A stretch of DNA of 52,273 bases from an uncultured Veillonellaceae bacterium (GCA_945949525.1 CAMFES010000005.1:1-52273), one strand, 5' to 3'. Positions 7,881 through 15,423 are shown, counted from the first letter of the stretch. Numbers and translations are program-made. The notes: generated by a model from the sequence alone, not told the origin.

Positions 7881-9233
7881 CTATTTTCCAGTTTTCCTTT
7901 TCCGCACCCGGTAGCTGATATAGAGAATCAGCAACCACACAGGCAAGGCCCACACAGCCATCTGCATATCAGGAATCTGGTACATCATGAAGATTACCCC
8001 TGCCAGAAAAGCCAGGCAGAAATAATTCAGCCACGGATACAGCCAGGAGTGAAAACGGGGAATCTGATGCCCCGTCCGCTCACAATACTGACGGAATTTT
8101 ATATGTGTCATAGTGATGGAAACCCAGTTGATAACCGCGGAAATAATCACCACTGCGAACAGGTACATAAACACCTGGCTCGGAAACAGGTAATTCATGA
8201 TGACGATAATGAACGTTATGGCTGATGAAATCAGAATCCCCGCCACCGGCACGCCCCGCTTGGAAACCCTGTGCAAAAGTGCCGGGGCATCCCCCTTGTC
8301 TGACAGGCCGTAAAGCATGCGTGAGTTGCTGTAAATCGCGGAATTGTAGACAGAAACCGCCGCAGACAGCACCACCAGATTCAGGATGTGTGCCGCCGCC
8401 GGAATCCCCACATTATCAAAAATCTGCACAAACGGGCTCGCCTCCATGCCCACCTGGTTCCACGGCCACAGGCACATGAGAATGAACATGGTGCCCACAT
8501 AAAAAATCAGGATACGCCAGATTACCTGATTGATAGCCTGAGGAATGGACTTGTCAGGATTTTCCGCCTCCCCGGCAGTAATACCCAGAAGCTCAATGCC
8601 GCCAAAGGAAAACATGACCACCACGCATGCCATCATCAGCCCCCAGACGCCGTTAGGCAGATAGCCCCCATGGGCCCAGAGATTGCTCATGCACTCCGGG
8701 AACCCCGCCGGATTGCTGAACACCAGAAAGCCCCCCAGCACGATCATGCTCAAAATCGCCACGACCTTGATGAGAGCCATCCAGAACTCCGTTTCACCAT
8801 AAGCCTTTACGTTAAAGAGGTTGATTGCCGTAATAGCCACAAGGCAGATAAGAGCAGAAAGCCACTGAGGCACATCAGGCAGCCAGTAATTCACATAAAT
8901 GCCCACCGCCGTCAGCTCGGCCATGCTTACCATAATATAACAATACCAATAATTCCAGCCGGATAAAAACCCCGGAAAATCCCCCCAGTATTTGGTGGCG
9001 TAATAACTGAACGAGCCGGACACAGGCTCATCCACAGCCATTTCCCCCAGCATGCGCATGATAAAATAAATCACCACGCCGCCAATCAGGTAAGCCAGCA
9101 TCACCGACGGCCCCGTCAGTGAGATGGTTGAGGCCGAACCATAAAAAAGCCCTGTTCCGATAGCACTGCCCAGCGCCATCATCTGCAGGTGCCTGTTCTT
9201 CAGCCCACGCCTCAGTTCCTTTTTTTCTTCCAT
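7881..9233 (-). CDS. amino-acid permease of the APC superfamily (AAT family)
   Basis: A 450-residue permease with twelve likely membrane segments. The N-terminus carries the amino-acid transporter family signature (RHLQMMALGSAIGTGLFYGS, the 'GxAIGTGLF' helix-1 break that binds the substrate backbone), followed by GGVVIYFIMRMLGEMA and VSGSFSYYA. The closest familiar members are AroP, ProY, GabP and CycA, which are proton symporters for aromatic amino acids, proline, GABA and alanine; the substrate cannot be decided here. Start 9233 has GGAGG 9 bases upstream; the ATG at 9254 has none. The gene stands alone, with a DnaA-box-rich intergenic region upstream. Confidence 0.92.
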   Translation of the reverse strand: MEEKKELRRGLKNRHLQMMALGSAIGTGLFYGSASTISLTGPSVMLAYLIGGVVIYFIMRMLGEMAVDEPVSGSFSYYATKYWGDFPGFLSGWNYWYCYIMVSMAELTAVGIYVNYWLPDVPQWLSALICLVAITAINLFNVKAYGETEFWMALIKVVAILSMIVLGGFLVFSNPAGFPECMSNLWAHGGYLPNGVWGLMMACVVVMFSFGGIELLGITAGEAENPDKSIPQAINQVIWRILIFYVGTMFILMCLWPWNQVGMEASPFVQIFDNVGIPAAAHILNLVVLSAAVSVYNSAIYSNSRMLYGLSDKGDAPALLHRVSKRGVPVAGILISSAITFIIVIMNYLFPSQVFMYLFAVVIISAVINWVSITMTHIKFRQYCERTGHQIPRFHSWLYPWLNYFCLAFLAGVIFMMYQIPDMQMAVWALPVWLLILYISYRVRKRKTGK

Positions 9234-9272
9234 ACATATTCCTCCAGTACACACAAAAATATATGCTATTTT

Positions 9273-9406
9273 TGTGGATTATCTGCATAACTTATCAACA
9301 GAAAAGGATAAATTGTGGATAAAATAGTGCATAACCACCTGCTGTCTGCCCTTGTCTGTATAAATCCCCATTTTTCTGTGGATAAATTAAGTTGCGATGT
9401 TGATAA
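9273..9406. promoter_or_regulatory. cluster of DnaA-box-like 9-mers
   Basis: Five 9-mers match TTATCCACA with at most one change in 134 bp. Two are perfect on the minus strand (9322-9314 and 9385-9377). Two are TTATCAACA (9292-9300 plus, 9406-9398 minus), and one is TAATCCACA (9281-9273 minus). They occupy the gap between the divergent permease and the 142-residue gene. No dnaA, dnaN or rpmH is nearby. They could titrate or respond to DnaA; binding is inferred. Confidence 0.6.
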
Positions 9407-9418
9407 TTATAGCATAAT

Positions 9419-9447
9419 TTGTCTCTTTGTCCAACTGCTGGTATAAT
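9419..9447 (+). promoter_or_regulatory. sigma-70-type promoter for the 9499 gene
   Basis: TTGTCT (9419-9424) and TATAAT (9442-9447) are 17 bases apart, with an extended -10 TG at 9439-9440. It starts 13 bases past the last DnaA-like box, so DnaA bound there could influence it. Confidence 0.7.
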
Positions 9448-9498
9448 ATATACAACATAAATACAGTATTCATAAATCATAGGAAGGAGCCTTGACCC

Positions 9499-9927
9499 AT
9501 GGCTGATACAGACAAAAACGCTGCCGGTGACGATGTCGCCAGACAGCTCATAGAAACGCCCCACGGCGTGCAGGAAAGCATCAAGATGGATTTGCTGGAG
9601 ATGATTCAGGAGGGTGCCGATCCCTTTGAAATCATCTATGCCGTGGCCAAATATCTGGAAGCTGCTTCTGCCGAGCGTGGCTATGCCCAGCACATAATTG
9701 ACAATATCCATACCATTTACGGCATGGCCCTGGGCAATAAAAAACCGCTGGAGGACGAAATCAGTGAGCTGAATATTCGCCGCCAGCGCATTCAGGATTA
9801 TCTTGACACTACCAAAAAAGATGACACCGTCACCGAAGAGGAGCGGGCCCGCCTTAATTTCTCCATCAAGGCACATCAGCGCAAAATTGAGCGCCTGAAG
9901 GAGCTTCTGGCAAAAACAGAAAAATAA
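9499..9927 (+). CDS. small uncharacterised coiled-coil protein
   Basis: This 142-residue acidic, soluble protein is one I do not recognise. The first half is globular-looking (DLLEMIQEGADPFEIIYAVAKYLE). The second half is a likely coiled coil from about residue 88 to the end (EDEISELNIRRQRIQDYLDT ... RKIERLKELLAKTEK). GGAAGGAG lies about 10 bases before the ATG. It has its own promoter. Its last codons lie inside a 38-bp sequence repeated at 11221, and its original terminator appears to have been split by the insertion of the Rpn genes. Confidence 0.82.
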   Translation: MADTDKNAAGDDVARQLIETPHGVQESIKMDLLEMIQEGADPFEIIYAVAKYLEAASAERGYAQHIIDNIHTIYGMALGNKKPLEDEISELNIRRQRIQDYLDTTKKDDTVTEEERARLNFSIKAHQRKIERLKELLAKTEK

Positions 9928-9947
9928 CCCGCACAAAAACAGGTATT
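9910..9947 (+). repeat. left copy of 38-bp direct repeat flanking the Rpn insert
   Basis: These 38 bases are identical to 11221-11258. They cover the last codons and stop of the coiled-coil gene and the left half (AAAAACAGGTATT) of a terminator stem whose right half now lies 1.3 kb away, at 11295-11307. Flanking bases differ on both sides. Confidence 0.9.
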
Positions 9948-10007
9948 ATCGTATGAATTTTCGCTATACATATTTTCGAGAAATATATTCCCTTACTGGC
10001 AAATATA

Positions 10008-10016
10008 TGTTATAAT
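10008..10016 (+). promoter_or_regulatory. extended -10 promoter element for the Rpn gene
   Basis: TGTTATAAT fits TGnTATAAT, 35 bases before the TTG start. No clear -35 is visible (TTCCCT at 17-base spacing), as is usual for extended -10 promoters. Confidence 0.55.
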
Positions 10017-10051
10017 ACATATATACGTTTTTTGCAGAGGGAGGGATTACA

Positions 10052-10912
10052 TTGACTACTATGGAGGAAATCAAGGCACAGGCTCGATATGCCATCAAAT
10101 ACAAGCTGCGCCTGATTGATGATGAATTCATGCGCAAAGTTTTTGAGGGACATGACGAATGTGTAGAACTGGTACTAAAAATTGTGCTGAACAAACCTGA
10201 TTTAAAGGTTATTTCCAGCCAAGTGGAGTACAACATCACAAACCTGCAAGGGAGAGAAATACGCCTTGACATCAGGGCTGTATTTGATGGTAAAATAGTG
10301 AATATAGAAATTCAGCGCGCTGATAGCGGTGCAGGCATCAAGCGGGCCAGGCGCAACAGCAGCTATATGGATGCCGATCAGGAAGACATTGGCCAATATG
10401 GCGAAAACCTTGCAGAAACTTATGTTATTTTCATTACAGAAAAAGACAAATTCAAGCATGCGTTGCCTATGTATCATATTGAACGCTGCATTATGGAAAC
10501 TGGCCAGACTGCGGATGATGGCGCCCATATTATCTATGTCAATGGTGAATACCGCGGTGATGATGCCGTAGGCAGGCTGATGCACGACTTTTTCTGCACA
10601 CAGGCGAAAGATATGCACTATCCTGTCCTGGCAGAGCGTGTCCGTCAATTCAAAGAAAGCGATAAAGGAGTGAGCGACATGAGCAAGATTTGGGATGAAC
10701 TTTTAGAAAAGAGCAAGGAACTCGGTCTTTATGAGGGCGAGCGCCAGGGCAGAATCGAGGGCGAGCGCCAGGGCAGAATCGAGGGCATTAACAATATAAA
10801 TGCACTGAACAACATGCTCATTAAAGCCGGACGCTTGGATGATCTGACTCGTGCCACCACAGATCCGGATTATCAGAAAAAGCTTATGGCTGAACTTCTG
10901 CCATCTGCATGA
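10052..10912 (+). CDS. Rpn-family PD-(D/E)XK nuclease (transposase-like)
   Basis: The 286-residue protein belongs to the Rpn / 'PD-(D/E)XK nuclease family transposase' group, which cuts DNA and promotes RecA-independent recombination. The nuclease core shows the family motif with Asp in REIRLDIRA and ExQ in KIVNIEIQRAD (about residues 68-91). The C-terminal part (from ~residue 210) is a separate small helical domain carrying a doubled GERQGRIE unit. The start is TTG at 10052, with GGGAGGG 6 bases upstream; ATG 10061 is badly spaced. A second ribosome-binding site inside the gene precedes the C-terminal domain. The stop overlaps the ATG of a duplicate of that domain (ATGA). In E. coli, Rpn nucleases are inhibited by such internally started C-terminal products. 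Confidence 0.88.
   Translation: MTTMEEIKAQARYAIKYKLRLIDDEFMRKVFEGHDECVELVLKIVLNKPDLKVISSQVEYNITNLQGREIRLDIRAVFDGKIVNIEIQRADSGAGIKRARRNSSYMDADQEDIGQYGENLAETYVIFITEKDKFKHALPMYHIERCIMETGQTADDGAHIIYVNGEYRGDDAVGRLMHDFFCTQAKDMHYPVLAERVRQFKESDKGVSDMSKIWDELLEKSKELGLYEGERQGRIEGERQGRIEGINNINALNNMLIKAGRLDDLTRATTDPDYQKKLMAELLPSA
10679..10912 (+). other. internal start: possible antitoxin-like C-terminal product of Rpn
   Basis: In frame inside the Rpn gene, AAAGGAG (10664-10670) stands exactly 8 bases before ATG 10679. The site is stronger than that of most genes here. Translation would give a 77-residue protein starting MSKIWDELLEKSKELG. Internal translation of this kind is described for E. coli rpn genes, where the short product blocks the nuclease; applying it here is an inference supported by the site's conservation in the duplicate. 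Confidence 0.6.
10736..10783 (+). repeat. 24-bp tandem repeat, two identical units
   Basis: Two perfect copies of a 24-bp unit encode GERQGRIE twice. The downstream duplicate of this domain has only part of one unit, so copy number differs between paralogues. Confidence 0.9.
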
Positions 10913-11208
10913 GCAAGACTTCTGGCAGAAAGATATGCACTATTCTATCATATCCTGTCCTGGCAGAGCGTGTCCGTCAATTCAAGGAAAGCGATAAAGG
11001 AGTGAGCGACATGAGCAAGATTTGGGATGAACTTTTAGAAAAGAGCAAGGAACTCGGTCTTTATGAGGGCGAGCGCCAGGGCATTGACAGTATAAATGCA
11101 CTGAACAATATGCTCATCAAAGCCGGACGCTTGGACGATCTTACTCGTGCCACTACAGATCCGGATTATCAGAAAAAGCTTATGGCTGAACTTCTGCCAT
11201 CTGCATAA
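10909..11208 (+). CDS. stand-alone duplicate of the Rpn C-terminal domain
   Basis: The frame from ATG 10909 overlaps the Rpn stop by ATGA and encodes 99 residues. From residue 15 on it is almost identical to the end of Rpn (YPVLAERVRQFKESDKGVSD and onward to ELLPSA). The nuclease core is missing. The same strong internal site is kept (AAAGGAG 10996-11002, ATG 11011), giving a 65-residue product that lacks one repeat unit. Most DNA differences from the first copy are silent, which suggests selection on the protein rather than decay. It is either a free inhibitor gene or a recent remnant of a tandem duplication; I favour a working gene from 11011. Confidence 0.65.
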   Translation: MSKTSGRKICTILSYPVLAERVRQFKESDKGVSDMSKIWDELLEKSKELGLYEGERQGIDSINALNNMLIKAGRLDDLTRATTDPDYQKKLMAELLPSA

Positions 11209-11220
11209 GCAAGACTGCTT

Positions 11221-11258
11221 GCAAAAACAGAAAAATAACCCGCACAAAAACAGGTATT
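11221..11258 (+). repeat. right copy of 38-bp direct repeat flanking the Rpn insert
   Basis: Identical to 9910-9947. It here precedes the intact right half of the terminator, so this side keeps the ancestral junction. Together the pair brackets about 1.27 kb carrying Rpn and its C-terminal duplicate. Confidence 0.9.
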
Positions 11259-11310
11259 GACCACATGCGCCGTCCTTTCGGACGAAACACGTGCCAATAC
11301 CTGTTTTCTT
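11245..11310 (+). terminator. Rho-independent terminator, ancestral to the 9499 gene
   Basis: AAAACAGGTATTG pairs with CAATACCTGTTTT (right arm 11295-11307) around an inner CGTCC/GGACG stem, followed by CTTT. It now ends the Rpn unit. Confidence 0.8.
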
Positions 11311-11381
11311 TGCCGTAAAATCAAGGCTGGCTTGCCGTATCAATTCACCCCGGCCTCTTCCGCCCTGCCATTTCCACGTCG

Positions 11382-13193
11382 TCACTGCCGCTTTTTTTCA
11401 TACAGCACGCCGCTGTAAATACGCTTCATTGGCTCATACTCATCACTTATAACACTATACCTCGCTTCGTAGGAGGATGATGTCACGCCGATGGCATCAA
11501 AAATCGTATGCATCAGATAATCCGTACGGTACGGCCTATGCACAGCGCCCTTGATTCTCGCCCAGACATCGGGATTTTGTTCCCTGTATCCGGAAGATGC
11601 CCAGACGATGAACGGCACCTCAACCATGTGACGGCTGCCCTTTTCCTCCGATGTATGCCCGGCAAAATCCCCGGTGTCATACACATCCATACCATGGTCG
11701 GAAATATAAAAAACTATCGCATTCCTGTCCTCAAAGCGGCGTATGATTTCATCCACCACATAATCGTTATAATACACGGCATTGTCATATTCGGCCTGCA
11801 GCTTCTTCTGCTCGTCATTATCCCCCGGCTCATCATCAGCCGTAAACTTTGCAAAGGACTGGGGATACCGGCGCCAAAAATTCTCATGGGTTCCCTCCAG
11901 GTGGATGGTATAATACTGCTTTGGCTGCTGATTGGCCTGCAGATAATCCTCCAGCGGCTGCAGCAGCTTTTCATCATACTCGGCAACAGCCACGCCGCCA
12001 CCGGCAGCACTACCGGAAATATGCAGAAAATGGCATGTATCGGAGCGCTGTGCATAATATCTGTCAAAGTTTCCCCAGCGCCCCACCGGCTCCTGATTGG
12101 AAAGCCACACGGCATAATACCCTGCCTTGCGCAAAATATCAATCATATTGGGATACTTATACCACCATACATTTTCATCCCGCTCCTTCGTCGACGTGTT
12201 GAACACAATGGACATCACGTTTGCCGTGCCGTTTCCGCAGGATATAGTATCATCAAAAACAGCCAGCTCCCCCCTGGCATTGCGCTCCTTCAAATGAGGT
12301 GAGGTATCCAGATGGTAGCCATAGAGGCTCATGTGATTTCTGTCCGTAGATTCTCCCAGAATAAATACCACATAGGGAACCTGCCGCGTCCCGGCATCAA
12401 CAAGCTCCTGGTCGGCCAGCTGGTCCAGTGCGGCATAAACAGTTTCCTCATCTCCCATATTGGCAACGCCAAGCAAAAAATCATGGGTAATGCGCAAAAT
12501 ATTCAAATGGCTGTAGGCCGTATCAAAAAAGATGCTCTTGCGAACAAACTCCATATCCCTGCCCACTCCGGTATATTTTACGTAGCTCTGTACCCCCATA
12601 ATCACGTTGCTGACCAGGGCAAAAAACAGCGTAATGCACATCAGGCGGCAGCCCCGCCTGCCCAGGCTGTGCCTTCTGACAAAAGCCGCCAGCCCCGCAC
12701 AGGCCGCAGCCGCCAGCAGCAATGCAACACACACCTGTGGCTTATACACGTAGGTTTCCAGAAACTCCATTGCCGTGCTGGGGTCTGTTCCCATCAAAAT
12801 CATCAGCTTGGAGGTATCCAGCAAATCCTCATACTGATACATGATAAACCAGTCCGCAACACAGGTCACTCCGGCATATCCCAGCAGCATAAAAGCGCAC
12901 AGATACTTCATCCACTTCCATCTAAAGCCATGAAAAAAGCATGCCAGCAGAAAAATCCACAGCACCCCCGGCAATAAATTCACCAGGCTTACAGCCACCC
13001 GCCGCCATGGCGCCAGACTGCCGTTGACCAAAAAATAAGCGCCTGCCACGCTGGAGTTAAACACAAACAGCCAGCAAAACAGGCTGCGCTGCTGCTCAAA
13101 CACATCGGACAGCCTGCCAAAAAGCCACCGTCCTGCCTGCCTCAACCTGTTCCCAGCCCCAAAAGAAAAACAACATCTCAATCTAAATCCCAA
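11382..13193 (-). CDS. phosphoethanolamine transferase, EptC/CptA-like
   Basis: An inner-membrane enzyme of the alkaline-phosphatase/sulfatase superfamily that moves phosphoethanolamine from phosphatidylethanolamine to lipid A or core sugars. The N-terminal third holds about five membrane helices. The periplasmic catalytic domain shows the nucleophile motif LGESTDRNHMSLYGY (Thr of EST as nucleophile), HLEGTHENF, and the metal site SDHGMD followed by GHTSEEKGSRHMVEVPF. Start: TTG 13193, with CAGGAG 9 bases upstream. The open frame extends to 13292, but that stretch contains the terminator of the previous gene, so it is not coding. About 603 residues is normal for the family. The gap to the upstream hairpin leaves no room for a promoter, so expression may depend on read-through. 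The acceptor substrate is unknown. Confidence 0.85.
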   Translation of the reverse strand: MGFRLRCCFSFGAGNRLRQAGRWLFGRLSDVFEQQRSLFCWLFVFNSSVAGAYFLVNGSLAPWRRVAVSLVNLLPGVLWIFLLACFFHGFRWKWMKYLCAFMLLGYAGVTCVADWFIMYQYEDLLDTSKLMILMGTDPSTAMEFLETYVYKPQVCVALLLAAAACAGLAAFVRRHSLGRRGCRLMCITLFFALVSNVIMGVQSYVKYTGVGRDMEFVRKSIFFDTAYSHLNILRITHDFLLGVANMGDEETVYAALDQLADQELVDAGTRQVPYVVFILGESTDRNHMSLYGYHLDTSPHLKERNARGELAVFDDTISCGNGTANVMSIVFNTSTKERDENVWWYKYPNMIDILRKAGYYAVWLSNQEPVGRWGNFDRYYAQRSDTCHFLHISGSAAGGGVAVAEYDEKLLQPLEDYLQANQQPKQYYTIHLEGTHENFWRRYPQSFAKFTADDEPGDNDEQKKLQAEYDNAVYYNDYVVDEIIRRFEDRNAIVFYISDHGMDVYDTGDFAGHTSEEKGSRHMVEVPFIVWASSGYREQNPDVWARIKGAVHRPYRTDYLMHTIFDAIGVTSSSYEARYSVISDEYEPMKRIYSGVLYEKKRQ

Positions 13194-13216
13194 TCCTATA
13201 ATCTCCTGTCCACACA

Positions 13217-13255
13217 AACAAAAAACGCCGCCATGCAGACAAAGCCCACGGCGGC
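13217..13255 (-). terminator. terminator or attenuator between the LysR-like gene and eptC-like gene
   Basis: On the minus strand the hairpin GCCGCCGTG / CATGGCGGC is followed by TTTTTTGTTT. The ribosome-binding site of the transferase starts only about 15 bases further on, so partial read-through may control that gene. Confidence 0.8.
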
Positions 13256-13298
13256 ATTTATACAACACATAAAAGCTCCCGACCCGGCCCAAAAAGCA

Positions 13299-15269
13299 TC
13301 AGGCCATGTCAGACAAGGATTCCGAAATACGATAGAACCTCTGAATCGCAGATACAAAGCTGCTAAGCTCATCAGAAACCCACTTGCGCTCGTTGATGGA
13401 AATCATCGCGCCGACACTGCAGTTCTTGATATCAGTCTTCAGCCTTATCAGCGTGCCATCGGCCAGCTCCTTCTCAACAGCATATCGCGGCAGGACAGCC
13501 ACCCCCATATTGCAGACTATACGGGACTTGATAGCCTCGATATTCTTCATTATGGTAGTTTCTCCCATCACAATATTCTTCCTGCTGAGGTAAATATTGG
13601 AAAGGCGCTCATACACGCCATCCTGGTCAAAACAAATCAACGATACATCCTTTTTCTGGTTGCCGGTAATAAAATCCCGGTCAGCCTCCGCCATGTATGG
13701 CGAACCAACCAGAACCAGCGGTATGGACATCAGCTTCTGGGTAGAAATCAGCGGATTTTTCACCGCATTATAATGGATCCCCACATCCAGCACACCGGAA
13801 GCCACCTTGGTAGTAACCTCAACGGAGTTATACACATTCATGGACACCCTGATATTCGGGAATGCCTTGCTGAACTCCTTCAAAAACTCCGGCACCCTGT
13901 ACATCAGCAGGGTTTCAGGAATACCCACATTCAGCGTAGCAGTAACAGGCACTGTTCCGAGCCTTTCCTCCTCAGCATGGCGGTAGCCCACATTCAGGGT
14001 GGCGGTATCCGGCGCTGACCCGGCTCCCTCCGCAGGCTCTGCCTGCATGCCGTAGTAATCCTCCTGCGCCTTGACATACCGTGCATAATCGGAACGCTTC
14101 AGCAGAGGATTAATCGGCTTGAATTTGCCAGTCAGCTTCTTGATAGGGCTTTCCTCACCAGCACTCTTGCCAGCCGGATCCAGCATCTCAATCATGTTGC
14201 TCCTTGAAGCCCCCTTCAGCAAAGAGCTTAAAAATGCTGAAATGCCACCAGAAGAACCCGCTGACCTGCCACGAGGTTCCTTGACCTCCTGAGCCGCCAC
14301 CGGCTCATCATACTGCGACCACTGGCTTGCCCTGCCGGACGCCCCCTGAGCGGTCGCACCACTATCCGCACTATGTGGTTCATCGACCACCATCCTCGGC
14401 GGCTCATTGTCCTGCACACGATGCGGTGGTTCATTGGTAACCACATATAAAGACGGCTCTCCCATCTGCTTGCCGTTCTCGCCACCGCGCACGCGGTGGG
14501 AGCCGTCGACTACCAGACGAAGCGCCTCCTTGCCCTCCTTCGGCTGTGCCTTGGCAGCCTCCGGCTTGCTGGCCTCACCGCCAGCCGCCAGCCTGAGCAA
14601 TGCACCCTCCTTTTCGGACTGCACCTGCTCCGACATGGCCTGAATCTCCTGCATAGCACGTGCCGCCTGAGCCTTCATGGCCTGGGCCTCCTGCATAATA
14701 CGCGCCGCCTCAGCCTTCATGGCCTGAGCTTCCTTCAGAGCCTGCGCCTCCCTCTTGGCACGCTCTGCCTCAGCCTTCATGGCCTGAGCTTCCTTCAGAG
14801 CCTGAGCTTCCTGCATGGCACGCTCTGCCTCAGCCTTCACGGCCTGAGCCTCCTTCAGAGCCTGAGCCTCCTGCATGGCGCGCTCCGCCTCGGCCTTCAT
14901 GGCCTTGGCCTCACGAATGGCCTCCTGAGCCGCCCGCTGCATGGCACCAGCCTCCTGGGATGCCTGCTGCAAAACAGCCTCAGCCTCTACCGCCTGCTGC
15001 AAAGTCTCTTCCTCTGGCACCAGCTGCTGTACATCCCCTATCTCCTGAGATGCCCCCTGAACAGCAGCCTCCTCCTGCGCGGTCACAGCTGCCTCATCCA
15101 CAGCCTCTGCTACCTGCACCTGCTCCGATATAGTGGCTGTCATGGTCTGCTCATTGACCTGGATATTTTCCTGTTCTGTTGTGCTTTCACAGCCCGACGA
15201 CCTGCGGCGTTTTCTCTTACCACTGGCAAGCTGACATGCTGTGCCCAAAATAGTGTCAGCATAAGTCAT
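13299..15269 (-). CDS. coiled-coil repeat protein fused to a LysR effector-binding domain
   Basis: The 656-residue protein has an odd build. Residues ~1-30 end in a basic cluster (KRKRRRSSG). Residues ~35-215 are Ala/Glu/Gln-rich, with three near-identical 20-residue repeats (KAEAERAMQEAQALKEAQA) that should form a coiled coil. A disordered Gly/Pro/Ser linker follows to ~415. The last ~210 residues look like the periplasmic-binding-type effector domain of LysR regulators (TATLNVGIPETLL, FPNIRVSMNVYNSVEV, GVLDVGIHYN). There is no winged-helix DNA-binding domain, so it is not an ordinary LysR regulator. TATLNVG occurs twice 27 residues apart, once as an apparent false start. The ATG has only a weak GGGG site. 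The function is unknown; a ligand-sensing scaffold is possible. Confidence 0.8.
   Translation of the reverse strand: MTYADTILGTACQLASGKRKRRRSSGCESTTEQENIQVNEQTMTATISEQVQVAEAVDEAAVTAQEEAAVQGASQEIGDVQQLVPEEETLQQAVEAEAVLQQASQEAGAMQRAAQEAIREAKAMKAEAERAMQEAQALKEAQAVKAEAERAMQEAQALKEAQAMKAEAERAKREAQALKEAQAMKAEAARIMQEAQAMKAQAARAMQEIQAMSEQVQSEKEGALLRLAAGGEASKPEAAKAQPKEGKEALRLVVDGSHRVRGGENGKQMGEPSLYVVTNEPPHRVQDNEPPRMVVDEPHSADSGATAQGASGRASQWSQYDEPVAAQEVKEPRGRSAGSSGGISAFLSSLLKGASRSNMIEMLDPAGKSAGEESPIKKLTGKFKPINPLLKRSDYARYVKAQEDYYGMQAEPAEGAGSAPDTATLNVGYRHAEEERLGTVPVTATLNVGIPETLLMYRVPEFLKEFSKAFPNIRVSMNVYNSVEVTTKVASGVLDVGIHYNAVKNPLISTQKLMSIPLVLVGSPYMAEADRDFITGNQKKDVSLICFDQDGVYERLSNIYLSRKNIVMGETTIMKNIEAIKSRIVCNMGVAVLPRYAVEKELADGTLIRLKTDIKNCSVGAMISINERKWVSDELSSFVSAIQRFYRISESLSDMA
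14701..14900 (-). repeat. 60-bp tandem repeats in the coiled-coil region
   Basis: Three full 60-bp units (14701, 14761, 14821) and a partial fourth are highly similar, and encode 20-residue repeats of the LysR-domain fusion protein. A 42-bp variant follows on the lower-coordinate side. Such in-frame arrays can expand or contract. Confidence 0.92.
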
Positions 15270-15314
15270 AACAACAACCCCAATACCTAAAAATAGATGA
15301 AAATACTTTCTTAT

Positions 15315-15343
15315 ATTTTAATAAACTATAACCAATATGTCAA
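15315..15343 (-). promoter_or_regulatory. promoter for the LysR-domain fusion gene
   Basis: On the minus strand TTGACA (15343-15338) and TAAAAT (15320-15315) are exactly 17 bases apart, about 45 bases before the ATG. Confidence 0.75.
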
Positions 15344-15383
15344 ATGATGAAGTTAATCATATTTAAATATTTTTCTCTCTTTT

Positions 15384-15423
15384 TTGTGAATTGTGACGAA
15401 AAAGCATCCGTATAATATCACAA
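15384..15423 (+). promoter_or_regulatory. possible promoter/operator upstream of the tadG-like gene
   Basis: TATAAT (15411-15416) is preceded by two TTGTGA copies (15384-15389, 15391-15396) and overlapped by TCACAA (15418-15423), their inverse. This direct-plus-inverted TTGTGA pattern looks like an operator around a -10 box. No good -35 spacing is seen. The leader to the gene would be ~140 bases. A second AT-rich possible -10 lies at 15519-15529. Confidence 0.4.

Noticed and set aside
9273-9406. Chromosomal origin of replication
   Set aside because: The DnaA-like boxes are real, but no dnaA, dnaN, rpmH or other origin-linked gene is near and no clear unwinding element was identified, so I do not call oriC.
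11382-13292. Transferase starting at 13292
   Set aside because: The first 33 codons of that frame include a terminator hairpin and T-run, and the best ribosome-binding site is at 13200; the real start is probably TTG 13193.
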